Of a stretch of 64,000 bases of DNA, positions 1 to 8,721 are shown in pieces (the stretch's first letter is position 1; every line of letters begins with the position of its first letter). Under the pieces are notes generated by a model. It did no database searches, was not told where the DNA came from, and worked only from the letters and a program-made list of their open reading frames with translations. Source of the DNA: Terriglobia bacterium (GTDB taxonomy: Bacteria; Acidobacteriota; UBA6911); assembly GCA_020072565.1 (NCBI GenBank), contig JAIQGI010000021.1, positions 1 to 64,000 of the forward strand, in the 5' to 3' direction. Position numbers and translations under genes: made by a program.

Positions 1-135
1 AAAGCAGCGAGACTTTCCCACATTTCCCACAGGCCCTACTGGTCTTTCTTTTTCTGATGTCAAGACAAAAACACCCGGTAGCGAAAGCACCTTAAGAAGA
101 TCGATTTTCTGTCTAGACAATGGGGTACACCTTAG

Positions 136-990
136 CTCGCGGACTCCGTGGATCCTTCGGTTCGGGGTAAGGCATTCGGATTTCACCGTTTTGGAGACAC
201 GCTTGGCGCAATAGTCGGCCCGCTGCTCGGAGTCTGGCTCCTTGAGATCTGGCAGCCGCATGCGCTGCTCGATCCGTCCGCGCCGTTCCGCAACATCTTT
301 CTGATTACTCTCATCCCCGGCATTCTCTCCGCATTAGTGTTTGCCGTGATGACGGTTGAGAAGCGCCGCGCTGCCAACCATCAATTAGAGTTCTGGGGAA
401 CCGTCCGATCCCTGCCGAGCAATTTCAGACGTTTCCTTCTCGGTGTGGGGATGTTTGGTCTTGGCGACTTCGCACCGACACTCCTCATCCTTGCCGCAAC
501 GCAGTTGCTGAAGCCTGAGTTTGGAATTGCGCGCGCCGCACAGCTTGCCGGTCTGATGTACGTGGCGCGAAACCTTACCTACGCGCTGGCTTCGTTCCCC
601 ATTGGAGCCATGAGCGATCGGATGAGCCGGATCGTGTTGCTTGCTCTGGGATACTTTCTTGCCGTGCTGACGATCGGCGGGTTTGCGCTTGCATTTCTGC
701 TAGGTTGGACAAGCTTGCCCTACCTCTTCTTGCTTTTCGCTCTCGCCGGCGTCTTCATCGCGGCAGAAGATACGCTCGAAAGCGCAATCACCGCGGATTT
801 CATTCCGACGGAAACCCGTGGCATCGGCATGGGGGTGTTGGGGACGGTCAACGGCATAGGTGATTTCGGCGCCAGCGTCATCGTGGGGTTGTTGTGGACT
901 GCCATGTCACCGGCTGCCGCATTTGGATTTGCGGCTGTGGTGATGCTTGTTGGCTCGGTGGTCCTTGTCGGTGTGCATAGGGAAAACTGA
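136..990 (+). pseudogene. MFS transporter, N-terminally truncated
   Basis: This is the C-terminal two thirds of a major facilitator transporter. The frame is open from a TAG at 133-135, and the recognisable family sequence begins directly after it (LADSVDPSVRGKAFGFHR, then DTLGAIVGPLLG), which in the family lies at the cytoplasmic end of about the fourth to fifth membrane helix. Seven to eight hydrophobic segments follow, and the motif AMSDRMSR is visible. A GTG at 148 could start a 280-residue product, but family members are about 400 residues and the first helices are missing. Bases 1-132 show no in-frame continuation, so the gene was cut by a deletion or rearrangement, or the contig is misjoined here. 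Confidence 0.75.
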
Positions 991-1095
991 GAATATTGGC
1001 GAACAAATAGATCTTCCGATATTTCTCACGACCTCACGCCGACCTTGGTGCGCCACCGTTTGACATACCGGCTGGGCTCAGCATACCTTTGTTTC

Positions 1096-1803
1096 ATGCG
1101 TTACTTAATCTTAACCGACATTCACGCGAATATTGATGCCATCGAAGCAATTGACGAATCCTACGACCGGTTGCTCGTGCTCGGCGATCTCGTCGATTAC
1201 GGCACCGCGCCTGAAGAGGTTGTTCGTTGGGTGAAGGACCGGGATCCACGTGCCGTCAGCGGCAATCATGATTTTGCGATGGCAACCGGCGCGGATTGCC
1301 GCAGTTCGCCGATCTCCTACGAACTCTCCGTGGCCACCCGCGCTCACTTCCGCCCCTTGCTCAGCCAGGATTCCATAGATTTCCTGCGCAATCTGGAGAT
1401 GTATCTCACTCTCGACGTGGAAGGAAGCCGCATTCATCTCGTACACGCCACGCCGCGCAATCCTCTTTATGCATACCTCAGCGGCGACGCTGCCGAATCA
1501 GAGTGGCGCGCGGCCGTCGGGGATTTAGCCGACAAGGAAGAGTGGCTTTTCCTCGGGCACACGCATAAGCCATTCCGTCGCCGCATCGGTCGCCTCACGA
1601 TTGTCAATCCTGGAAGCTTGGGAATGCCCGTGGACGGTGACCCGCGCGGGTGTTATGCGGTTTGGCAGGATGGCGACGTGCAGCTCAAGCGCATGCCTTA
1701 TGATGTCGAGCGCGCTGTCGAGCGTCTGCGCCTGAGCGGCCTTCCCGAGGACGTCGCAACAAAGATGTCCGCGGTGCTGCGCTTCGCCGGCCGTGTGGGT
1801 TGA
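1096..1803 (+). CDS. calcineurin-like metallophosphoesterase (YfcE/MJ0936-like)
   Basis: A 235-residue cytoplasmic metal-dependent phosphoesterase. All the metal-binding blocks of the family are present in order: LTDIHAN near residue 6, LGDLVDYG, SGNHDFAM, VHATPRN and LGHTHKPF, followed by IVNPGSLGMP, typical of the short YfcE/MJ0936 subfamily. The frame is open from 1045, but the extra 17 residues have no family character, so the ATG at 1096 is preferred; no strong ribosome-binding site is visible. It reads alone, convergent with the minus-strand operon ending at 1846. The substrate cannot be told from the sequence; cyclic nucleotides and phosphodiesters are typical for the family. Confidence 0.85.
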   Translation: MRYLILTDIHANIDAIEAIDESYDRLLVLGDLVDYGTAPEEVVRWVKDRDPRAVSGNHDFAMATGADCRSSPISYELSVATRAHFRPLLSQDSIDFLRNLEMYLTLDVEGSRIHLVHATPRNPLYAYLSGDAAESEWRAAVGDLADKEEWLFLGHTHKPFRRRIGRLTIVNPGSLGMPVDGDPRGCYAVWQDGDVQLKRMPYDVERAVERLRLSGLPEDVATKMSAVLRFAGRVG

Positions 1804-1845
1804 TGGTTGCGAATCTCGCGGAGGGAAAGCTGCGATCCGCGCGGG

Positions 1846-2268
1846 CTACTTGACCACGAGGACGCTGCATGGAGCCAGCCGGGTAAGATTCTGGGAGGTG
1901 CCGCCCCAGATATGGTCGTAGATCTTCGAGTGTCCTGTATAGCCGACCACAAGAAGGTCGTAACCACCCTGACGGACGAATTCGACGATGGCCTTCACCC
2001 CGTGACCTGCAATGATATTGGTGTGCAGCGTCTTGCCCTTGAGAGCGGCACGACCCTTACAGTGCTCTGCAAGGGGCTTGAAATATTCGTCCGCTCTTTC
2101 TTTTTCACCCCTGACCTCTTCCACATCCTCGGCGAATCGCGGCAGGTTTTCTTCAACACTAACCATGTGGAGATCGACTTCGAATTGCACCGCAATCTGC
2201 AGAGCGGCATCAAACGCATTCTGCGCCCCTTCCGAACCATCGTGGGCGATGAGTATCTTGTCAAACAT
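1846..2268 (-). CDS. universal stress protein, UspA family
   Basis: A 140-residue single-domain universal stress protein. It starts FDKILIAHDGSEGAQNAFDA and ends with the nucleotide-binding loop VVGYTGHSKIYDHIWGGTSQ followed by the closing strand APCSVLVVK, so it is probably of the ATP-binding class. The ATG at 2268 is chosen because AAGGAGGAAG lies just upstream. It overlaps the end of the DUF190 gene by 8 bases and is the last gene of the antiporter operon (4528-1846). In such operons USP domains often act as nucleotide-sensing regulators of transporters; that role here is inference. Confidence 0.9.
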   Translation of the reverse strand: MFDKILIAHDGSEGAQNAFDAALQIAVQFEVDLHMVSVEENLPRFAEDVEEVRGEKERADEYFKPLAEHCKGRAALKGKTLHTNIIAGHGVKAIVEFVRQGGYDLLVVGYTGHSKIYDHIWGGTSQNLTRLAPCSVLVVK

Positions 2269-2605
2269 CGCTTCCTCCTTTGGCCTTTTGGATTCGGATG
2301 ACCTCGACATCGGACATGGCGATGAGCCCGGTGTCCACGATCCCTTCCAGAGCCGAGAGAAGGCGCCGGGTGTTTTCCTCCGAATCCACGATCGTCACAA
2401 CCACCGGAAGGTTTTTCGCGATCAGATGCGCCCGATGGATTTCGGCCGATTCCCCGAAACCCTCCAAACCGCGGAACACCGTGGCGCCCGCGATTCCGAG
2501 TGCCCGGCACTTCTCCACGATCACCTCATAGAGTGCCTTGCGCTGGTATTGGTCCTGTTCACAAAGGTGAAACCGCAGGAGCTTAGCTGGCCGGCCGGCT
2601 TGCAT
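2261..2605 (-). CDS. DUF190 protein (PII-like fold)
   Basis: A 114-residue DUF190 protein, a family with a ferredoxin-like, PII-type fold. Family landmarks are LLRFHLCEQDQYQRKALYEV, the glycine-rich stretch GIAGATVFRGLEGFGE, and a second half with NLPVVVTIVDSEENTRRLL and GLIAMSDVEVI. The ATG at 2605 has GGAGGTG just upstream and lies within the last codons of the preceding tandem DUF190 gene (23-base overlap), suggesting coupled translation. With its neighbour it gives the operon three PII-like modules. Function is unproven; a nucleotide- or ion-responsive control of the linked antiporter is the most economical guess. Confidence 0.88.
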   Translation of the reverse strand: MQAGRPAKLLRFHLCEQDQYQRKALYEVIVEKCRALGIAGATVFRGLEGFGESAEIHRAHLIAKNLPVVVTIVDSEENTRRLLSALEGIVDTGLIAMSDVEVIRIQKAKGGSDV

Positions 2606-3317
2606 CGGGCACCTCCGCCAGGGACTGGCTATGGACAAAGCGGATGACATCCACATCGGAGACAACGATCAGTCCGTCCTCGATCATGGCCCCAAGCACC
2701 TCAACAGCTTGATTCAGTTTTTCTTCCGTGTCGACAATGGCGATCATGATGGGAAGATCGCGTGAAAGATGCCAGAAACTCTGCTTGTGGGCATGGCCCT
2801 TGGCGCCGTAACCCAGGATGCCACGATGGACCGTGGCGCCGGAGATCTCCAGCATGCGTAATTGCTTGACGATGGCCTGGTAGAGGGGCTCACCCTTCCA
2901 CTGATCGGCCTCTCCCAGATAAATGCGCATCAATTTGGCTTTGCCTTGCTGCTTCGCATGCGGATGTTTCGGCTCCGTTCTCCTCTCCTTCATGGCGGCT
3001 TTCACCACAATGGTGTCGTGCACCTCAATCAGGCCGTCGCTGACCATGTCATAGAGCGTGGGGAGGATCTCGTCGACTTTGGCAGCAGCCTCGACAAACT
3101 CGATGCGAATCGGAAGGTGCTGTGTGAGCTCCTCGATTTCGGCCGTGTGAACGAGCTGCTGGGCGCCAAAGCCCGCAATCGCTCGCGTGGCGGTGGCGCC
3201 TGCTACCCCTTTGTGCAGCAAAAGGGTCAGAATGGCTTCGTAGAGCGGGCCGGTCTGATATCGAGTTTCTTCGTTGACGTAGATCGTTACCTTCTTCGCG
3301 GGACCTTTAGCAAGCAT
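2583..3317 (-). CDS. tandem-DUF190 protein (two PII-like domains)
   Basis: A 244-residue protein made of two DUF190 domains. Domain 1 (about 1-105) contains TGPLYEAILTLLLHKGVAGA and FGAQQLVHTAEIEELTQHLP. A basic linker rich in Lys, Arg and Gln covers roughly 106-128. Domain 2 (about 128-232) repeats the pattern with KGEPLYQAIVKQLRMLEISG and YGAKGHAHKQSFWHLSRDLP. The ATG at 3317 shares a base with the antiporter stop codon (TAATG), so translation is probably coupled. The arrangement with antiporter, single DUF190 and USP points to a regulatory module for the transporter, which is inference from context. Confidence 0.88.
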   Translation of the reverse strand: MLAKGPAKKVTIYVNEETRYQTGPLYEAILTLLLHKGVAGATATRAIAGFGAQQLVHTAEIEELTQHLPIRIEFVEAAAKVDEILPTLYDMVSDGLIEVHDTIVVKAAMKERRTEPKHPHAKQQGKAKLMRIYLGEADQWKGEPLYQAIVKQLRMLEISGATVHRGILGYGAKGHAHKQSFWHLSRDLPIMIAIVDTEEKLNQAVEVLGAMIEDGLIVVSDVDVIRFVHSQSLAEVPDASRPAS

Positions 3318-4528
3318 TACACCACCTCCTCCGAGGTCTGCTCATCCATGCGCGCACTGGAATCCGCCGCTTTATTTGCCTGCGGCAGCAGATGTGTGGG
3401 CATGAAATAGGCATTGGCAATTGCTGTTGGGATGACGGCGCTCCCGATGACCGCAGCGACCAGATGAGAGTATTGGCCCTGGTTGATGATGCCGTGGTTC
3501 AGGCCAAACAAAGCGGAAATGGTTCCAAACGTCAGGCCAGTTGACATCATAAGAGAATAATACAGACCTTCGTGCCCGAGATAGTTGAACGCGCGCACGG
3601 TTGGCACCAGGGCAGCCATCTTGGAAATCATCTTCGCCAGAAGCAAGACGAAAAATACCATGGGCGCCGCAATCAGGGCGGGGATCGAAACCAGGGAGCC
3701 TGCCCTGATGAAGTAAAACGGAGTCAGCAGCCCGAACGTCATCGTGCGCAGGCGACGGACCAGCATATGGTCTTTTCCAATGGTACTGGCAAGCACAATT
3801 CCGAGGATATAGGCAGGGAGCACGGCCTCGCTTCCTGCCCAAGCGGCAAGGCCGCCAAGCCCGAACAGGAGAAGCAAGATCCACTTTGCCTCCAGTTCCG
3901 AAACCCTCCCGCCAAAGCGGTCAAACAACCAGGGGGTCACGAATGGCAACAGGATGAAAACGACCAGGCTCATCCCGATAAAAATCAACGTGCGCATCGT
4001 GAAGGGTGAGAAAATCAATCCCAGCCCGATCACCGTTCCCAGGTCGTTGATAAAGCAGGCGGCCAGAATGCCCTTGCCAAGACTGGTCTGGTTGAAACCG
4101 AGCTCGAGCATCACGGCATAGACAACCGCCACGGACGTTGTCGACAAGGCGATGCCACCGAGCCAGCTCGATCGTACAGACCATCCCAGCACGAAGTGAG
4201 CAACGGCTGTCGCCCCTAGAAACGGCGCAAAAAAGCCGACCAAACCAACGGCAGAGGCTTCTTTCCACTTGGTGCGAAAAATCGAAGGGTCAAGTTCCGC
4301 TCCCGCAAGGAACGTCAATACGATCGCGCCGGCGCCGGCCAAGAAGGCGATCCAGGGGGCGTTGGCGCCGAGTACTGCGGCTCCTATGAAGGTGCCCAGG
4401 ATCAACTGCGCGGCCGTCCCGATAACGATCTCGGTAAGAGCGGTGGAGATACGGAATCGGATTGAAAAAAATGTCGCTACCAAAGCCAGGCTAAGCCAGA
4501 GCGCCGCGAGAAACCACACATCTCCCAT
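3317..4528 (-). CDS. CPA2-type cation:proton antiporter, membrane domain only
   Basis: A 403-residue integral membrane protein of the Na+/H+ or K+/H+ exchanger type (Kef/NapA-like), with about 12 hydrophobic segments. Useful landmarks are VLTFLAGAELDP, ALSTTSVAVVYAVMLELGF, the helix-break stretch ACFINDLGTVIGLGLIFSPF with its Asn-Asp pair, and STGLTFGTISALFGL. It ends soon after the last helix and has no TrkA-N/TrkA-C domain, so control must come in trans, plausibly from the DUF190 and USP proteins coded immediately downstream. Start: the frame also opens at a TTG at 4543, but the ATG at 4528 has GGGAG at good distance. The ion specificity cannot be read from the sequence. Confidence 0.85.
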   Translation of the reverse strand: MGDVWFLAALWLSLALVATFFSIRFRISTALTEIVIGTAAQLILGTFIGAAVLGANAPWIAFLAGAGAIVLTFLAGAELDPSIFRTKWKEASAVGLVGFFAPFLGATAVAHFVLGWSVRSSWLGGIALSTTSVAVVYAVMLELGFNQTSLGKGILAACFINDLGTVIGLGLIFSPFTMRTLIFIGMSLVVFILLPFVTPWLFDRFGGRVSELEAKWILLLLFGLGGLAAWAGSEAVLPAYILGIVLASTIGKDHMLVRRLRTMTFGLLTPFYFIRAGSLVSIPALIAAPMVFFVLLLAKMISKMAALVPTVRAFNYLGHEGLYYSLMMSTGLTFGTISALFGLNHGIINQGQYSHLVAAVIGSAVIPTAIANAYFMPTHLLPQANKAADSSARMDEQTSEEVV

Positions 4529-4594
4529 CGCAAAGTCTCCCAAAAATCCGCAATCTTCAGGAAATCACCGAGGAGAAGCCAAATGTGAGAAACC

Positions 4595-4616
4595 CCTACA
4601 GTGATCCTACTGTAGG
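4595..4616. promoter_or_regulatory. inverted repeat upstream of the antiporter operon
   Basis: CCTACAGT and ACTGTAGG form perfect 8-base arms around a 6-base spacer, about 65 bases upstream of the antiporter start. The right half (CCTACTGTAGG, 4606-4616) is itself an 11-base palindrome, so three related half-sites are present. The spacing fits an operator for a dimeric regulator of the minus-strand operon. A short hairpin in the leader is the alternative. Confidence 0.45.
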
Positions 4617-4779
4617 AGTTATTGGCCGCGTAGCGACGTTAAGCGAACTCCACCGCTCGGAAAAATTTACATGGTGCCATTCGATTTATCAAGGGGGAAG
4701 CGCCGGTAGGGGTGCATCCGTGATTATCCCAATTCCATAGGGTGGACAACATGTCCTGTTTTCGATAACATCGGCGTCC

Positions 4780-5289
4780 ATGTTGATGCCCATCCTCAAA
4801 TACGGAGCCCCGGAGTTGAAAGCCCTCAACAAGCCGGTGGACAGTTTTAACGGCGAACTGGAGAAAATCGCTATAAGCATGATTGAGACGATGTACGCCG
4901 CGTCAGGCGTTGGTCTTGCCGCGCCACAGGTGGGCATCAATATCTGCCTTACCACGGTGGACACTTCCGTTGGAGAGGAAGCCGGCCGGTTGATCGTGAT
5001 TTGCAATCCGGAAATCGTATCGGCCGAAGGCGAACAAAAAAACGAGGAAGGTTGCCTCAGCATTCCCGATTTCACCAGTTACATCGTGCGTCCCAGCAAG
5101 ATTACTCTGCGGGGGCAGGATACCCACGGTGCCGAAATCAGGATTGAGGCGGTTGGCCTGATGGCGCGGTGCTTAAGTCATGAGATTGATCACTTACATG
5201 GGGTTCTTTTCATCGATCATTTGAGCGCACTGAAAAGAAGCCTGATCAAAAACAAAATCAAGAAGCTGGCAAAGTCGGGCGAGTGGTAA
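4780..5289 (+). CDS. def: peptide deformylase
   Basis: A 169-residue metalloenzyme that removes the formyl group from the N-terminal methionine of new proteins. The three signature motifs are intact: GVGLAAPQVG (residues 43-52), EGCLS (90-94, metal ligand Cys92) and HEIDH (134-138, two metal-binding His and the catalytic Glu). Length is normal for the family. A second ATG at 4786 could be the true start; no clear ribosome-binding site separates the two. It reads alone, divergent from the antiporter operon, not next to fmt as is common elsewhere, so it may be an additional copy. Confidence 0.93.
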   Translation: MLMPILKYGAPELKALNKPVDSFNGELEKIAISMIETMYAASGVGLAAPQVGINICLTTVDTSVGEEAGRLIVICNPEIVSAEGEQKNEEGCLSIPDFTSYIVRPSKITLRGQDTHGAEIRIEAVGLMARCLSHEIDHLHGVLFIDHLSALKRSLIKNKIKKLAKSGEW

Positions 5290-5611
5290 TACCTACGCAT
5301 GAGCGCTCATAGCCCCATGGAAATTGCACGTCTACTCCCTCGCCGCTAATCTCCAGTCATTCCAAATCCTCAGGTATGGCCATTGATTGCGTCTCGGCTG
5401 AGTGAGTGCCTGCCGAAGTAGTTGTCAAAACGGTCGGGAAAACCCCGTAGAAGGCTGTTCTTTCGAGGTGCCGAGGCCGGTGTACCCAGGCAAGAAATCC
5501 GAGGGGTCGCCGGCATCCGGTTTGGATGGGTGCCAGACAGCCAGCTTATGTGCGCCACGGCGAGACTTTGCCCTCCTTAGGCATAGATCCGCTGGGAGGC
5601 AAGAAACTAGA
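5290..5611. other. intergenic stretch, no gene recognised
   Basis: Between the converging deformylase and P-II-like genes. Short open frames exist on both strands, but none has family-like sequence or a convincing ribosome-binding site. No obvious strong hairpin was found. Confidence 0.5.
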
Positions 5612-5941
5612 CTAAACTTCGCCGGATTTTGCGAGGGTCTTGGTCCGAATCCGGAAGACCTTGTGCACCGGCAATACCGCTACAAGTCCGTCGCCGACTG
5701 AGCCGGTGTGCGCCGCGTCCATGATCACGCCGGCGATCTGTTCCGCGCGATTTTCTTCGGTGAAGATTTCTATCTTGCAATGTGTGGATGGTCCGGCAAA
5801 GAAGGAGAATTTCTTTTCCCACTCCCCCACGCCTTTCACGTTGGTAACTGTGAACCCGCTGACACCCGCCTTCTCCAGTGCCACTTCTACATTCTCGACC
5901 ATTTCATTGCGTATAATTGCAGTCACTTTCGCGAACTCCAT
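5612..5941 (-). CDS. P-II family signalling protein with shortened T-loop
   Basis: A 109-residue protein of the GlnB/GlnK superfamily, which forms trimers that bind ATP/ADP and small effectors and contact target proteins through the T-loop. The frame-work matches: KVTAIIRNEMVENVEVALEK, then GFTVTNVKGVG, and later GDGLVAVLPVHKVFRIRTKT, equivalent to the GDG...PV..V.RIRTG region of GlnB. The T-loop is shorter than in GlnB and the uridylylated Tyr is absent, so it is a P-II-like variant, not a standard nitrogen sensor. GAGGAGGT precedes the ATG. It could serve the neighbouring transporters, but nothing in the sequence fixes the target. Confidence 0.82.
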   Translation of the reverse strand: MEFAKVTAIIRNEMVENVEVALEKAGVSGFTVTNVKGVGEWEKKFSFFAGPSTHCKIEIFTEENRAEQIAGVIMDAAHTGSVGDGLVAVLPVHKVFRIRTKTLAKSGEV

Positions 5942-6181
5942 GCGACCTCCTCGATTAATGTAGCGGATCTTTCGGAATCCTTTCAGAGTGTGCTAAAGCT
6001 CGGACAGAGAACTCTCTGATGGAATCTGTTGCGGGCCGAAGCCAGCAGTCACCGCTTTGGTCGCTGACCAAAGCACAATCTCACCTGGAGCGGTATACTA
6101 ATTATTGATGATGCTAAGATGGTTCGTCAAGATCCCGGATTGCATGTTGACCGGGCGGGTGCCTGCCGGAACCCCAAACGC

Positions 6182-7402
6182 CTATGCCATGATGATCGAG
6201 ATCAACGTCCCCCCCAAGACTACCCAGAGGATATCGACATCCAAGAGTAAAGCAATGAAGGCAGCGGCACTGAGGAGAATGTGAATGAGACTCCAGTGAA
6301 CGTTCAAGGCAAAGCGGAAAGTGACCGTTAGCAGAAGTCCCACGAAAGAACATAGGACGCCGCCGAATGCCCTGCTGAGATAGAACGAAGCGAAAATTCT
6401 GCTGCTGTAAGGCGCGATCCCAACAACCAGCAGGAAAGAAGGCAGAAATACACCGATCGTGGCCAGCAGTCCTCCCCAAAAACCGTATAAAGCATAGCCC
6501 ACGAAGGTTGCAGTGATCACGATTGGACCCGGGGTAATCTGTCCCAGCACAATTCCATTCAGAAATGTCGGACCGTCCAGCCAGCCCCGCACATGGACGA
6601 TCTGATGGAACATAAGGGGAACAGATGCAAAACCACCCCCGAAGGCGAACAGGTCGATGGTAGACATCAGCGCAGCGAGGTCGAAAAACTTCCGTTGAAA
6701 TAGAAACAGCAGGGTGAATCCCGTGGCGCCGGCGGTGAGGAGGACCAAAAATGCAAAGGGCAAGCGCAACCTGTCGGCCGAACAGTCAGTCGGGGGCGGT
6801 GGTGGCGGATTCACATTGCGTGCGAGTCCCAGGATTGCAGCGATCGGGAGTATAATAATTGGATTGACTCCAAGCCCAAATATGAGCGCAGCCACCACGG
6901 CAATGATGACGTCTCGCCCGTTCTTCAGCGAATTCCTGCCAAACATCAAAGTAGCATTTGCGACAATGGCAACGATTATCGCCCGAAGCCCCTGGAACGT
7001 TGACACCACGACAGGCAGGTTGTGTGCGTGCACATAAACAGCAGAAAACGCCATCATGAGCAGAAAAGCCGGGAAACCGAATCCAACGAAGCTCGCGGCT
7101 GCACCCATCACTCCATGTGCTTTCAAACCCACATAGGCCGATGTTTGCATTGCAGTCGCGCCGGGTATCAGTTGGCAGAGAGCTACGCCATCCATAAAAG
7201 CGCGCCTGCTCATCCAGCATTTTTTCTCCACCGCCATCTTGCCAATATAGGCAACCATGGACGGGCCGCCGAACGCGCTGGCGCCCAACCGCAGGAACGC
7301 CAGCAAAAGGCAAATCAGTGACGGTTTTGTTAAGACCTCAACCGTCTCACTTTGTCCTGGCACCGATTCGACTTGTCGAGGTTTTAGAGTGTGCGAAAGC
7401 AC
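6182..7402 (-). CDS. chrA: chromate transporter, two-domain CHR family
   Basis: A 406-residue membrane protein with two homologous CHR halves. Half 1 contains LGASAFGGPSMVAYIGKMAV and ALCQLIPGATAMQTSAYVGL; half 2 repeats the pattern with LFAFGGGFASVPLMFHQIVH and GIVLGQITPGPIVITATFVG. Each half has about five to six hydrophobic helices. The family carries out proton-driven efflux of chromate, though many environmental members have untested substrates. A GTG at 7402 is the likely start, since the protein from there covers the whole family length. The proline-rich cytoplasmic linker between halves (about residues 200-210) is unusual but plausible. Confidence 0.88.
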   Translation of the reverse strand: MLSHTLKPRQVESVPGQSETVEVLTKPSLICLLLAFLRLGASAFGGPSMVAYIGKMAVEKKCWMSRRAFMDGVALCQLIPGATAMQTSAYVGLKAHGVMGAAASFVGFGFPAFLLMMAFSAVYVHAHNLPVVVSTFQGLRAIIVAIVANATLMFGRNSLKNGRDVIIAVVAALIFGLGVNPIIILPIAAILGLARNVNPPPPPPTDCSADRLRLPFAFLVLLTAGATGFTLLFLFQRKFFDLAALMSTIDLFAFGGGFASVPLMFHQIVHVRGWLDGPTFLNGIVLGQITPGPIVITATFVGYALYGFWGGLLATIGVFLPSFLLVVGIAPYSSRIFASFYLSRAFGGVLCSFVGLLLTVTFRFALNVHWSLIHILLSAAAFIALLLDVDILWVVLGGTLISIIMA

Positions 7403-8452
7403 GCAGTAGCCCCCTGGTTTGCGCGGCTATTATGCAGTAGCCGACGGTGGAGAGCAATCGTCAGGGTAGCCAGGGAGATCCGCCTTTCCGTGCGATGCTT
7501 TGCCGTAGAGTGGCGCACGCCGACCGGGAAGCGGATCCCGGAATGTTGATCGAATGCCGTCTCTGAGACGCCGAGAGAATCGTCAGGAAGAGTACAGATG
7601 AGATCGCTCCTCTTCATGCTGCGCGAACCAAGCTACAACCTGGAGCCCACGCTCCCGCGACGTCCTAGAGTTGCATCCGGAGCGCACCAATAGGACAAAA
7701 TTGCATACTGGGCCAAGCCGCGAGGCCGCGGAGAATCTCCTCACTTGTATGGAATCAGATCGCGGGTCATGTATTTCCGCAAGTCAGGATGGATCCACGC
7801 AACTCCGAGGTCCAGTCTCCGCGATCTTGGAGTGTGCTGAGCCACAAACGGTGCCATGTGGCAGATGCACAATAGGTCTTTGCATCCGCTTCCACAAAAA
7901 AAGCGGACTGCGACCGACTCTGTCGTAATGTCAGACAGTGATGTGACCATTGGGCGCAGGTGCCGCAAACGTGAAGTTTGTCATACAACCTCCCTTGGAA
8001 TGCTCACCTGCCTCAGCGCCCCCAACCGAGGCACACCTCCGGTCACCATTGAAGAAGATGCTCGTCAAGGAGCGGTCTTGAGCTATGGTTTTCCATAAAA
8101 CCGTTGCACAACCATTACACTCCTTCTGATTGGAGTCCGCATGGCATCTTCAAACCCTCTCTTGACAAGAGTTTATGCCCAATCCGCAATGGCCGCCAAT
8201 TTCGAACGTTTGGGATTTTCAACCCCAATGGCAGTCCCTCCGCTCCAGACTTTTGGCCTCTCGGATTGCGCGTGTCCAGAAGTGTAATAATTGCCATTGG
8301 TTAGGCAAGGAATCTCGAAGGAACGAATCTCGATCGCCCTTTCTCGACCGTGGGATTTTGGCTGCAAAAGTGGTCGAAAAACAGCGGGGACCTGTCGCCG
8401 GATTGCTTTCCAATTATCGCTTGATATTATTGATAAATAAATGTTTGCAGGT
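7403..8452. other. about 1 kb with no recognisable gene
   Basis: This lies between chrA and the left attachment repeat. Several short open frames of 60-90 codons overlap on both strands without family-like sequence. It is probably decayed DNA at the edge of the integration hotspot. No strong promoter or terminator was identified. Confidence 0.45.
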
Positions 8453-8499
8453 TTTGGTAGCGACGGGTGGAATCGAACCACCGACCTTGGGGTTATGAA
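8453..8499 (-). repeat. tRNA(CAT) 3'-end fragment, left attachment repeat
   Basis: The minus strand reads as the anticodon CAT, the 3' arm of the anticodon stem, a variable loop, a complete T-arm (GGTGG-TTCGATT-CCACC), the 3' acceptor strand and an encoded CCA. The 5' half of the tRNA does not follow, so this is not a functional gene. The same 47 bases occur without mismatch at 13160-13206. Duplication of a tRNA 3' end next to tyrosine integrases is the classic sign of an attachment core. The CAT anticodon means tRNA-Met or tRNA-Ile2. Confidence 0.85.
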
Positions 8500-8721
8500 T
8501 GGGTTCCCTGGGTTATTCAATGATTGAACAATCACACGAAACCCAATAAACATGCGGGTCCCAGCGATATTCCGTCCGGTTGAGACAGCGCGTTTTTCGG
8601 TAGCTTTTAGCACAGTTTTAGCACAGTTGTAGCACAGGCCTGAGACTCTGCTCCCCCTTTGTTTTCGCTGAATTTTTCTCCGCATGTGGTCTACCTTTTT
8701 CGATTCTTTAGCACACTCTGC

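Noticed and set aside
7741-7968. 75-codon minus-strand frame in the gap after chrA
   Set aside because: I considered a decayed gene because of its ordered C-terminus, but found no family pattern, ribosome-binding site or partner.
8175-8498. Plus-strand frame ending GGIEPPTLGL
   Set aside because: The end is the translation of the tRNA 3' fragment, a known source of false proteins; the rest has no family character.
8453-8560. Complete tRNA gene
   Set aside because: Only the 3' half from the anticodon on is present; the sequence after it cannot form the D-arm or the 5' acceptor strand.
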